Positions 1 through 6,251 of a stretch of 6,266 nt of DNA are shown here, piece after piece. The stretch is from the NCBI GenBank assembly GCA_937894055.1, contig CALDHQ010000695.1, positions 1-6,266 on the forward strand, in the 5' to 3' direction. The number at the start of each line of letters is the position of its first letter. Positions within the stretch are counted from its first letter, which is position 1. The translations under genes and the position numbers were made by a program. The notes beneath the pieces were generated by a model. It was given only the letters and a program-made list of their open reading frames with translations. It was not told the origin of the DNA and did not search any database. The stretch is from an uncultured Polymorphobacter sp. GTDB taxonomy: Bacteria > Pseudomonadota > Alphaproteobacteria > Sphingomonadales > Sphingomonadaceae.

Positions 1-1621
1 GATCTTCGAGCGCCGGTTCGAGCGCGCTCAGCGCTTCATCGAGAATCAGGATTTCGGGCTGGCGAATCAGTGCCCGCGCCAGGCCGAGGCGCTGGCGCTG
101 GCCGCCCGAAAAACTCAGGCCGCCCGGGCCGATGCGTGCGTCAAAACCTTCGGGAATGGCCTTGATGTCGGCCAGAATCTCGACGGCGGCGCACGCTGCC
201 TCGATTTCTGCGAAGCTGGCGTCGTGCTTGGCCAGCCGCAGATTCTGCGCGACGGTGCCTTCGATCAGTTCGACGTCCTGTCCGGCGATCGCGATGCGGT
301 CGAGCCAGCTGGCGCGGGTCAATGACAACAGGTCGGCGCCGTCGACGGTGATGCGGCCGGCGTCGGGTTCGTACAGCCGCAATATCAGGTTGATGATGGT
401 CGTTTTGCCCGAACCGCTCGGCCCCGACAGCACAGTAGTTTTGCCGCGCTGGATGGTAAAACTGGCGCGATCGAGGCTCGGGTCGCGGCGCTTGTCGTGC
501 CAGAATGAAACGTCTTCAAAAGCGATGACGTCGCGCAAGCCGCCAAACTCATTGTCGCCGGGCGTCGGCCATGGCTTGTCGTCGACATCGAGCGTCGCGC
601 GCAGATTGGCGAGCGTGGCGCCCATGCCGGCCAGTGCCAGCCGGTGCCCGTCAAGCTCGCGCAGTTGCGGTTGCAGGCGCAACAGCAGCAGCACCGCCGC
701 GACCGTCGTCGGTACATCGATATGCGCGCGTCCGGCGATCAGCGCGATGAGCACCAGCGATGCCAGGCTGGCAATTTCGCCGACCGGGCCGATCAGCGCC
801 TTGAGGCGTTCGGCACGTATCGCCAGCGCGCGCACCTTTGAAGACGCCGCGCCGAACACGCGCAGCACAAACGGCTCCTGCGCAAATGCACGCAAGGTGC
901 GCATGCCCTGCAGGCTGACCAGCATGCGTTCGGCGAGAATCTGGTTTTCCGCCAGCGTCGCCGCGCCGTAGCGACGCAGTGGCTGCGACAACAGGCGCAG
1001 CACCGCGAATGTCGCCACCGCGCACGCCAGCGCCGTCAGTCCGATCTGCCACGACAGCGCGAACAAGCCCACACCGATGACCGCCACGGCGCACATGATG
1101 ATGATGATGCGTGCAATGCTGAACAGCGCATCGGCGACAATCCAGGTTTCGTTGCCCAAGGTGTGAATGAGCTCGCCGCGCTCGCGCTCCTGTATGTAGC
1201 GATAACCGACCAGCACGTAGCGTGCATGGACGAGGTCGCGCATGCGTTCTGCGATGCGGTTCATGAACACCGCGGTCAGCGACTGGTAGATGTAGAGGAG
1301 GAGCGCGTTGAACAGGATGAGCGCCAGAAACACCCCGGCAATCAGCCCCGGTGCGGCACCGAAAATGTCATTGAACGCGGTGAAGGCGCGCGCCATCAGA
1401 CCGCCGCCGGCGACAAGATCGTCGGTTTGGCCGAGGATCGAGAACAGGAACATCACCGCCAGGCTGACACCCAGCGTGTCGGCAAACGCCGCAAACAACC
1501 CGAGCGCCAGCATGACCGGAACCGCCCAGGTATAGTCACGCAGATAGCCGGCCAGCTGAAGGCTCTCGCCCCAGACCGAACGTACCTGTGACGACGGCGT
1601 CATGGATTCGACGTTCTGCAT
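1..1621 (-). CDS. ABC exporter half-transporter, fused membrane and ATPase domains (3' end beyond window)
   Basis: This is an inner-membrane ATP-driven exporter subunit of the type I (MsbA/HlyB-like) fold, expected to act as a dimer; the substrate cannot be told. Reading down from the ATG at 1621-1619, 540 codons are open to the window edge. Residues about 31-62, 90-115, 162-208 and 265-310 are hydrophobic and form the membrane domain. The ATPase domain begins near residue 345, with Walker A GPSGSGKTT at 400-408 (Lys406), a Q-loop in AIAGQDVEL, ABC signature LSFSGGQ at 502-508, and Walker B LILDE at 525-529. The D-loop reads SALE (532-535) where SALD is usual. The H-loop and roughly the last 40-60 residues lie outside the window. 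The start is supported by AGGA five bases upstream; a second ATG at codon 7 (1603) is possible. No partner gene is visible, and the gene points away from the catabolic genes to its right. Confidence 0.93.
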   Translation of the reverse strand, partial: MQNVESMTPSSQVRSVWGESLQLAGYLRDYTWAVPVMLALGLFAAFADTLGVSLAVMFLFSILGQTDDLVAGGGLMARAFTAFNDIFGAAPGLIAGVFLALILFNALLLYIYQSLTAVFMNRIAERMRDLVHARYVLVGYRYIQERERGELIHTLGNETWIVADALFSIARIIIIMCAVAVIGVGLFALSWQIGLTALACAVATFAVLRLLSQPLRRYGAATLAENQILAERMLVSLQGMRTLRAFAQEPFVLRVFGAASSKVRALAIRAERLKALIGPVGEIASLASLVLIALIAGRAHIDVPTTVAAVLLLLRLQPQLRELDGHRLALAGMGATLANLRATLDVDDKPWPTPGDNEFGGLRDVIAFEDVSFWHDKRRDPSLDRASFTIQRGKTTVLSGPSGSGKTTIINLILRLYEPDAGRITVDGADLLSLTRASWLDRIAIAGQDVELIEGTVAQNLRLAKHDASFAEIEAACAAVEILADIKAIPEGFDARIGPGGLSFSGGQRQRLGLARALIRQPEILILDEALSALEPALED

Positions 1622-1687
1622 AGCAATCCTGTCCGAATTGGTGCCAACGGCGCAGATACCATTACAACAGCCGAATAGCAGTGAGAT

Positions 1688-1888
1688 TCATTCCGGATTG
1701 ACAATGCATTTCATTTCATGCGCCATGAGCGAGCGTCGGACACGAACGGCTCCGATGGCAAAATCGCCCTCCGGCGGTGATATGTCATTTAGAACGGCAC
1801 GGGAAACTCTGGCGTGCTTCGAAAATGCTTCCAGTCGGGCATGCGGTCGATTGGGCTCTATCCCTGGAGAGCCAATCGCAAAACACCA
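1688..1888 (-). other. Open minus-strand stretch, possible gene relic
   Basis: Sixty-six codons are open between an upstream TGA (1891-1889) and a TGA at 1690-1688, in the same frame as the exporter gene further downstream. The frame has no plausible start: no ATG before codon 55 and no Shine-Dalgarno site. Its C-terminal part reads like ordinary protein (…GDFAIGAVRVRRSLMAHEMK…), but I do not recognise it. The plus-strand frame over the same bases (1602-1904) is equally unconvincing, since it starts inside the exporter's first codons. It could be the remnant of a decayed gene or simply chance. Confidence 0.12.
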
Positions 1889-2345
1889 TCAACGCAACGA
1901 ATAGTACTATCGCGTCGGATCCAACTCGGGATCTCGTCACTACCTAGATCGCGCCCATACTCCGGCAGCTTTCCGTGTAGGTGCTCCTAAATAGCTGCCA
2001 TTCCGCAACCGGCCCCGAAGGCGACACTGAGGTCGCTGTCGACACATTCGATGCCGATCTATCAGGCAACGCAGCAGGTCATGCTGGAGATATGAAAATG
2101 GGGAAATTAGCTTACCGCACCTGGTAGCTCGCCGAATGGCGCGGCAACCCCATGAAGCTGAAAACTGAAACCTGGTGTTTGGCGATCCCTACGGGACTAC
2201 ACAAATGCATATAATTCAATGGCTTAATTTGGCCAACGGCATAAACTGGCGAATTGAAATGATTGGGAAATCCATAGGTCTTGGCTAACCCACAGATGGC
2301 GCAATCCGAGCCTGATTTGCTGTGACTTGCGATTCCGATTCGCGC

Positions 2346-2465
2346 CCCATTCCGGTCATTCAGCTGCCTCCTGATCTTACCCGAAAGCGGTCAGCCCGCT
2401 TCCATCCGCTGACTGCTTCTTGTGTGTGAACTAGGCTGAAGACAATCGTCCGCATTCCGGTCGAA
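2346..2465. repeat. Cluster of short degenerate intergenic repeats
   Basis: The 10-mer CATTCCGGTC occurs twice (2348-2357 and 2453-2462), and CGGTCA recurs at 2353-2358 and 2388-2393. Between them lies an inverted repeat, GTCAGC (2390-2395) with GCTGAC (2408-2413), around a 12-base loop. Read on the minus strand, the units have the form GACCGGAATG / TGACCGCTTTCGGG. This resembles, from memory only, the short interspersed repeats with AAGCGG(T/A)CATT cores found between genes in many alpha- and betaproteobacteria. The units are too divergent here to define boundaries. Confidence 0.3.
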
Positions 2466-2657
2466 GGGTAACACGCTCCAGAGTCGAAGAACGTATCTTC
2501 CCTCTGAAAACATCTGCGTTTCGGGAATACTCATACTGCCCTTCCGAACTGTTTTGATGGCCCCTGTTGCGGCGCTCTAGCCTCACATAGAACCGGCGGC
2601 AGGTGATTTCGCGAGCAGATTGCTCCCTGAAAGTCTCGGTCCGGCCTGACGAAATTG

Positions 2658-2685
2658 GTCGGTTGACTAATATTGGGCAACCGGC
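2658..2685. promoter_or_regulatory. Operator-like palindrome overlapping the promoter
   Basis: A perfect six-base inverted repeat, CGGTTG (2660-2665) and CAACCG (2678-2683), flanks a central palindrome AATATT (2669-2674) that shares exactly the same centre (between 2671 and 2672). Over 2658-2685, 11 of 14 symmetric positions pair. One arm covers the -35 box and the other abuts the -10 box, so a bound dimeric regulator would block RNA polymerase. This suggests substrate-responsive repression, but no regulator gene is present in the window. Confidence 0.45.
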
Positions 2686-2690
2686 ATAAT
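2663..2690 (+). promoter_or_regulatory. Candidate sigma70 promoter for the oxidase-deacetylase operon
   Basis: TTGACT (2663-2668, five of six to TTGACA) and CATAAT (2685-2690, five of six to TATAAT) are separated by 16 bases. Transcription would begin near 2697, about 160 bases before the amine oxidase start. This is the best promoter-like sequence in the gap and points toward the two-gene unit. It is overlaid by an inverted repeat. Confidence 0.5.
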
Positions 2691-2697
2691 TCTAGAC

Positions 2698-2862
2698 ATG
2701 CTGAACGCTTCTCCAGACCCTCAGGTGCGATTCTCGGAACGGCCACGGTGCCAGGCCGGGCGCGGGCAACGCCATTTGCTGCTTAGAGGGGGACGCCGCG
2801 GACAAATGACTCCAAGCTTCATAATGTGTTTGCACTCTGAACCCAGGGCAGATCAGCAATGA
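2698..2862 (+). CDS. Possible 54-codon leader ORF overlapping the amine oxidase start
   Basis: An ATG at 2698 opens a 54-codon frame ending in a TGA at 2860-2862 that overlaps the amine oxidase ATG as ATGA. The start sits within a base or two of the transcription start predicted from the promoter at 2663-2690, so it would be read leaderless; no Shine-Dalgarno site precedes it. The product (MLNASPDPQV…) is arginine-rich and matches nothing I recognise. If translated, it would couple translation into the oxidase gene, whose own ribosome-binding site is weak. A chance open frame is equally possible. Confidence 0.2.
   Translation: MLNASPDPQVRFSERPRCQAGRGQRHLLLRGGRRGQMTPSFIMCLHSEPRADQQ
2798..2825 (+). 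promoter_or_regulatory. Weaker alternative promoter upstream of the amine oxidase
   Basis: CGGACA (2798-2803) and CATAAT (2820-2825) are spaced by 16 bases. The -10 is good but the -35 is only four of six. A transcript from here would have a leader of about 27 bases before the oxidase ATG. Confidence 0.25.
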
Positions 2863-4232
2863 CCGGCACCATGCAATGTGACGTCGTGATCGTCGGTGCA
2901 GGTATGTCGGGACTGACTGCTGCCCGTGTGCTCTCCGATGCCGGCAGGTCGGTCATCATCCTCGAAGCCCGTGACCGCGTTGGCGGGCGAACGCTCTCAA
3001 AGGCGCTGCTAAACGGATTTGTTGTCGACATGGGCGGCCAATGGGTCGGGCCGACCCAGCACCGCGTTGTCGGACTGATCAGCGAATTGGGCCTTCGAAC
3101 ATTCAAGACGTACAACATCGGCGCCTCGCTGGCGCTGATCGATGGCGCGGCGCAACGCTATGACGGCATATTGCCGAACCTAGACGAAGCTAATGGCCTT
3201 GATCTGGCGCAGGCGGTCGAGAAGCTGGAAGCTCTGGCGGCATCCATCCCGCTCGAGGCACCTTGGACCCACCCGGATGCCGCTGAACTCGATCGATTGA
3301 CCTACGCGACATGGATCGACGCGAACGCGACCACCGAAGGCGCTCGCTGGGCGCTGAAGTTCATGGCGCCGAGTGTTTTCTCGGTCGATGCGTCCGAACT
3401 CTCCATCCTGCATGTGGCCTTTTACTTCGGAAGCTGTGGCGGTGTGGATGTGCTGACCGCGACGGAAGGTGGCGGCCAAGACTCCCGCTTCGTCGATGGC
3501 ATGCAGGGTCTGGCAAAGGGCCTGGCAGCGAGCTTGCCGGGCTGCGTCAAGCTGGAGCAGGTCGTCGACCGGATCGTTCAGGATGAGCAGGGCGTCAGCG
3601 TGCGGGCCACGTCGATCGAGGTCTATGCCCGGCACGTCATCGTGGCACTGCCGCCAACACTCGCGGGTCGCCTCCGCTATGACCCGCCAATGCCGCCGCT
3701 GCGCGATTCGCTCACCCAGCGTATGCCGATGGGCACCGCCATCAAGATGATGTTCCGCTACGAGGCGCCATTCTGGCGGTCCGAGGGCCTGTCGGGCATG
3801 GCCATGACGGACAAGGACGTGCCGCAGCTGGTCTATGACAACTCGCCGGAGGACGGGGCTTGCGGCGTACTGCTCGGCTTTACCGAAGGCATTCCGGCGC
3901 GCAGCTGGATGCAACGAAGCCCGGATGAGCGGCGCGCAGCAGGTGTTGAGACGCTGGTCCAGCTTTTTGGTGCCAGGGCCGCCGAACCTCTGGAATATGT
4001 TGAGCATTCCTGGGTCAGCGAAGAGTTTTCGCGCGGCTGCTACGCCGGAACCATGCCGCCCGGCGCATGGCGTTCGTTCGGCCCCGCTGTCAGGGCCAAT
4101 GTTGGCCGAATCCATTGGGCAGGTACGGAAACGGCCACTGTCTGGAATGGCTATGTCGAAGGCGCCATGCAGGCGGGGGAACGTGCTGCCAGCGACGTGC
4201 TCAGCGCCCTCGACGTTCAACCTGCGCCATGA
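2859..4232 (+). CDS. FAD-dependent monoamine-oxidase-type amine oxidase
   Basis: This flavoenzyme oxidises an amine to an imine, which hydrolyses to an aldehyde or ketone plus ammonia, with H2O2 released. The N-terminal Rossmann motif is GAGMSG (13-18), with Glu36 for the FAD ribose and RVGGRT at 40-45. Lys296, in PMGTAIK, sits where MAO B has its catalytic-site Lys296. RGCYAG places Cys394 at the MAO flavin-linking cysteine and Tyr395 in the aromatic cage. The C-terminal FAD motif WAGTETATVWNGYVEG supplies the second cage tyrosine, Tyr432. At 457 residues it matches soluble bacterial members and lacks the C-terminal membrane anchor of animal MAOs; no signal peptide is seen, so it is cytosolic. 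The substrate is undetermined; putrescine oxidase and tyramine-type oxidases are relatives. The start has only a weak site (AGGG, ten bases upstream); ATG at codon 5 (2871) is an alternative. It is first in a two-gene unit with the deacetylase. Confidence 0.93.
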   Translation: MTGTMQCDVVIVGAGMSGLTAARVLSDAGRSVIILEARDRVGGRTLSKALLNGFVVDMGGQWVGPTQHRVVGLISELGLRTFKTYNIGASLALIDGAAQRYDGILPNLDEANGLDLAQAVEKLEALAASIPLEAPWTHPDAAELDRLTYATWIDANATTEGARWALKFMAPSVFSVDASELSILHVAFYFGSCGGVDVLTATEGGGQDSRFVDGMQGLAKGLAASLPGCVKLEQVVDRIVQDEQGVSVRATSIEVYARHVIVALPPTLAGRLRYDPPMPPLRDSLTQRMPMGTAIKMMFRYEAPFWRSEGLSGMAMTDKDVPQLVYDNSPEDGACGVLLGFTEGIPARSWMQRSPDERRAAGVETLVQLFGARAAEPLEYVEHSWVSEEFSRGCYAGTMPPGAWRSFGPAVRANVGRIHWAGTETATVWNGYVEGAMQAGERAASDVLSALDVQPAP

Positions 4233-4241
4233 CTTGCAATC

Positions 4242-4248
4242 AAGGGGA
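4242..4248 (+). promoter_or_regulatory. Strong Shine-Dalgarno site fixing the deacetylase start
   Basis: AAGGGGA lies six bases before the ATG at 4255, inside the 22-base gap after the oxidase stop. It decides the start of the downstream gene and, with the lack of room for a promoter, supports co-transcription. Confidence 0.75.
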
Positions 4249-4254
4249 CAATAG

Positions 4255-5373
4255 ATGAGGCGTACCGGATTTGTCTGGAACGAGAAGTTCGCCTGGTTCG
4301 AGCTCGGCAACTACGCTGGCAGCGTCCTTGCCCATTCCTATTCCATGCAGCCGGACCAGCATGTTTACGATCCGGAGGTGGTGCGGCGTTTCCGAAACCT
4401 CGTCGACGTCAGCGGGCTGTTGCAGGAGCTGGTCCAGATATCGCCCCGCGCCGCGACCGAGATGGAGATCCGGCGTGTCCATACCGAGGCCCATGTCGAG
4501 CAGGTCAAGGCGCTCTCGTCCTTGCCGACGGGGGGTGATGTCGGCGATTATGCGCCAATCCCCTATGGAGCCTACGAGATCGCGGCTCTGGCGGCGGGCG
4601 GGGCGATCGTTGCCGCCGACGCCGTGATGAACGGCGACGTCGCCAACGCCTACGCCCTGTTGCGCCCGGCCGGGCATCACGCACGTCCCGACCGGTCTAT
4701 GGGCTTCTGCATTTTTTCGAATGCGGCGATCGCCGGGCGGCATTTGCTCGAGCGCGATTCGGTCGCGCGCATCGCCTATGTCGATTGGGACGTCCATCAT
4801 GGCAACGGGACCCAGGCGGCCTTCTATGATGAGCCACGCGCGTTGACGATTTCACTGCACCAGGATCGGCTTTACCCCGTCGACGACGGCTTGGTCGAAC
4901 AGGTCGGCGAAGGGACCGCGGCCGGCACCAATATCAATATCCCCCTGCCTGCCGGGTCGGGCGTCGAGGCATATTGTTCGGCATATGACCGCGTCGTGAT
5001 CCCGGCGCTGCGGGCGTTCCGGCCGGACATCATCATCGTGCCCAGCGGGTTCGACGCCGGTGCCATGGACCCCATGGGCCGGATGATGATGAACTCCGAC
5101 GGGTATCGCCGGCTGACCCGCAAGCTGATGGCCGTCGCTGATGAGCTGTGCAGCGGTCGCCTTCTGTTTCTCCATGAAGGTGGCTATTCGCGCTGGTCGG
5201 TGCCCTATTTCGGCCTCGCTGTCCTCGAGGAACTGTCGGGCGTGCAGACCGAGGTTGTCGATCCGCACCTGGATTATCATCGTGCGGTCGGCGGTCAGGC
5301 GTTGCTTGCCCATCAGGTTGCCGCGATCGACGCAGCGGTGACGAACGTCGATCGGGTGCCGCTGCACAATTGA
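4255..5373 (+). CDS. Zinc-dependent HDAC/HDAH-family amidohydrolase (deacetylase)
   Basis: This enzyme belongs to the arginase/deacetylase fold that hydrolyses N-acyl amides such as acetyl-lysine or acetylpolyamines. The active site is complete: His141-His142 in RPAGHHARP, zinc ligands Asp179 and His181 in DWDVHHGNGTQ, third ligand Asp267 in SGFDAG, and transition-state Tyr311 in HEGGYS. These lie one residue before the positions I remember for the Alcaligenes FB188 enzyme HDAH (His142, His143, Asp180, His182, Asp268, Tyr312). The N-terminus (GFVWN, SMQP) and blocks such as LPTGGD, MGFCIF and LTISLHQ also resemble it. At 372 residues it is full length, cytosolic, with no signal peptide. Native substrates of this bacterial class II-like group are mostly unknown. 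The adjacent amine oxidase favours a small N-acyl amine or polyamine over a protein, but that is inference. Confidence 0.94.
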   Translation: MRRTGFVWNEKFAWFELGNYAGSVLAHSYSMQPDQHVYDPEVVRRFRNLVDVSGLLQELVQISPRAATEMEIRRVHTEAHVEQVKALSSLPTGGDVGDYAPIPYGAYEIAALAAGGAIVAADAVMNGDVANAYALLRPAGHHARPDRSMGFCIFSNAAIAGRHLLERDSVARIAYVDWDVHHGNGTQAAFYDEPRALTISLHQDRLYPVDDGLVEQVGEGTAAGTNINIPLPAGSGVEAYCSAYDRVVIPALRAFRPDIIIVPSGFDAGAMDPMGRMMMNSDGYRRLTRKLMAVADELCSGRLLFLHEGGYSRWSVPYFGLAVLEELSGVQTEVVDPHLDYHRAVGGQALLAHQVAAIDAAVTNVDRVPLHN

Positions 5374-5376
5374 CAT

Positions 5377-6251
5377 CTACCGCGTGCGCGGCGTGCCCGC
5401 CTGTGGCGGGGTGCCGATGACATTGCCGTTGGACCCGCGAAAAACGAACGGTTCGCCGGTCAGGTCGATGGCCGGCAAGCTGTCCTTTTCTGTCCAATAG
5501 TCGTCGATCTGCCAGTTCGGTCCCGGGCCACTGCGCGGGATCTTGTCGAGTGCCCGCATCATGTAGGTCGCCGTAAAGGGCTGGAGATCGTCATCCGTGC
5601 GCTGAGCCTGCGTCGGTTTGCGGTCCGGTAGTTCGACCTCGACAGATGACGCGCCCAAGGCGTCCATCCGTTCCAGCAGGCGCATGACGAAACCGGCGGT
5701 GAGTTCGGCGCGGAGCGTCCAGCTCCAGAGACGCAGGTAGCCGACCGACCGTGCCAGATTGGGCAGACCGGTGAACAGGCAGGCGCGATAAGTGCGGGTC
5801 TGGCTGACGTCGACAGGCTGGCCATCGACATGGAATTGCGCATCGCCAAGCGTGGTCAGTTCAAACCCGGTGGCGGTGATCACGATGTCTGCGACCAGTC
5901 TCTGCCCTGATGCCAGCATCAGGCCGTCGGGCGTGAAGCACTTTATCTGGTCCGTGACGATCGAAGCTGTCCCGCTTTGGAGTGCCCTGAACAGGTCAGC
6001 CCCGGGCGTAACGGCGACCCGCTGCTGCCATGGCAGATAGGCCGGGGTGAAATGACGTTCGATCTCGGCTTTGGGCAGCCACTTTTCGAGCTGGCGCAGA
6101 AGTTCGCGTTTCGCTGTCTCGGGATGTCGGGCCAGACGCCGGAAATAGGCGTGCTGATCATGGGTGATTTTCTTGCGTAGAATGTCGTGGACTATCGCCG
6201 GCTCGACTTCCAACGCGCGCAGCGTGTCCGCGAGTGCATCGCGGTTCTCCC
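5377..6251 (-). CDS. EthA-like flavin-dependent monooxygenase, C-terminal part (5' end missing)
   Basis: This is the C-terminal portion of an NADPH/FAD monooxygenase of the Baeyer-Villiger/FMO class, which inserts oxygen into ketones or oxidises S or N centres. Visible marks are LFRALQSG, the FAD/NADP-domain motif ADIVITATGFEL (coded near 5860-5895), FTGLPNL, and SWTLRAEL followed by RLLERMDALG; together these recall EthA-type enzymes of about 490 residues. The N-terminal GxGxxG, the fingerprint FxGxxxHxxxWP and the NADPH site lie outside the window. Codons are open to the contig end, reading …ENRDALADTLRALEVEP…; the TTG at 6213-6211 is internal, not the start. The stop (TAG, 5379-5377) is three bases from the stop of the convergent deacetylase gene. 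Genuine sequence ends at 6251. The substrate is unknown. Confidence 0.85.
5390..5415. terminator. GC-rich hairpin at the convergent gene junction
   Basis: CCCGCC (5396-5401), loop TGT, GGCGGG (5405-5410) form a perfect six-pair stem; outer GGC/GCC arms extend it with a bulge to 5390-5415. It lies just past the deacetylase stop and inside the last codons of the monooxygenase. No T-tract follows on either strand, so it is not a classical intrinsic terminator. It might pause or protect either transcript, or merely reflect GC-rich coding sequence. Confidence 0.2.

Larger units (their letters stand above)
1622..2697. other. Long gene-poor, lower-GC intergenic region
   Basis: No gene here convinces me. 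Open frames on both strands are short, lack ribosome-binding sites and resemble no family I know. GC content is visibly lower than in the flanking genes: 26 of 60 in 2221-2280 and 29 of 60 in 1681-1740, counted by hand. The stretch contains a possible relic frame (1688-1888, minus), small hairpins (for example GCGAC at 2021-2025 with GTCGC at 2032-2036), short degenerate repeats (2346-2465) and a promoter with an operator-like dyad at its right end (2658-2690). I see no transposase, tRNA or integrase signature. It may be decayed or horizontally acquired DNA, or a regulatory spacer between two unrelated loci. Confidence 0.6.

Noticed and set aside
1..5. GATCT at the left edge as a second adapter remnant
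   Set aside because: Read outward on the minus strand it is AGATC, the first five adapter bases, but five bases are too few and the sequence also fits the exporter reading frame.
132..971. Long plus-strand open frame of 279 codons
   Set aside because: It is the antisense shadow of the ABC exporter, whose minus-strand frame carries Walker A, signature and Walker B motifs; the plus product is low-complexity and resembles no family.
1675..1704. Minus-strand promoter for the exporter (TTGTCA, 18 bp, TGCTAT)
   Set aside because: The -35 is acceptable but the -10 matches only three of six positions, so it is not better than chance in this lower-GC stretch.
1698..1726. Plus-strand TTGACA as a promoter
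   Set aside because: A perfect -35 hexamer at 1698-1703, but no -10-like sequence at 15-19 bases and no gene downstream.
1602..1904. Plus-strand 100-codon frame in the intergenic region
   Set aside because: It starts inside the exporter's N-terminal codons, has no ribosome-binding site, and its product is unrecognisable.
2531..2746. Minus-strand 71-codon frame starting with GTG
   Set aside because: No Shine-Dalgarno site and no family resemblance; it overlaps the repeat-rich, low-GC gap and the promoter region.
3180..4310. Long minus-strand open frame of 376 codons opposite the amine oxidase
   Set aside because: The plus-strand frame has clear FAD-binding and MAO motifs throughout; the antisense product is not protein-like and is explained by high-GC codon bias.
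6211..6213. TTG at 6213 as the monooxygenase start
   Set aside because: The frame stays open upstream to the end of genuine sequence and the family's N-terminal FAD domain is missing, so this codon is internal.
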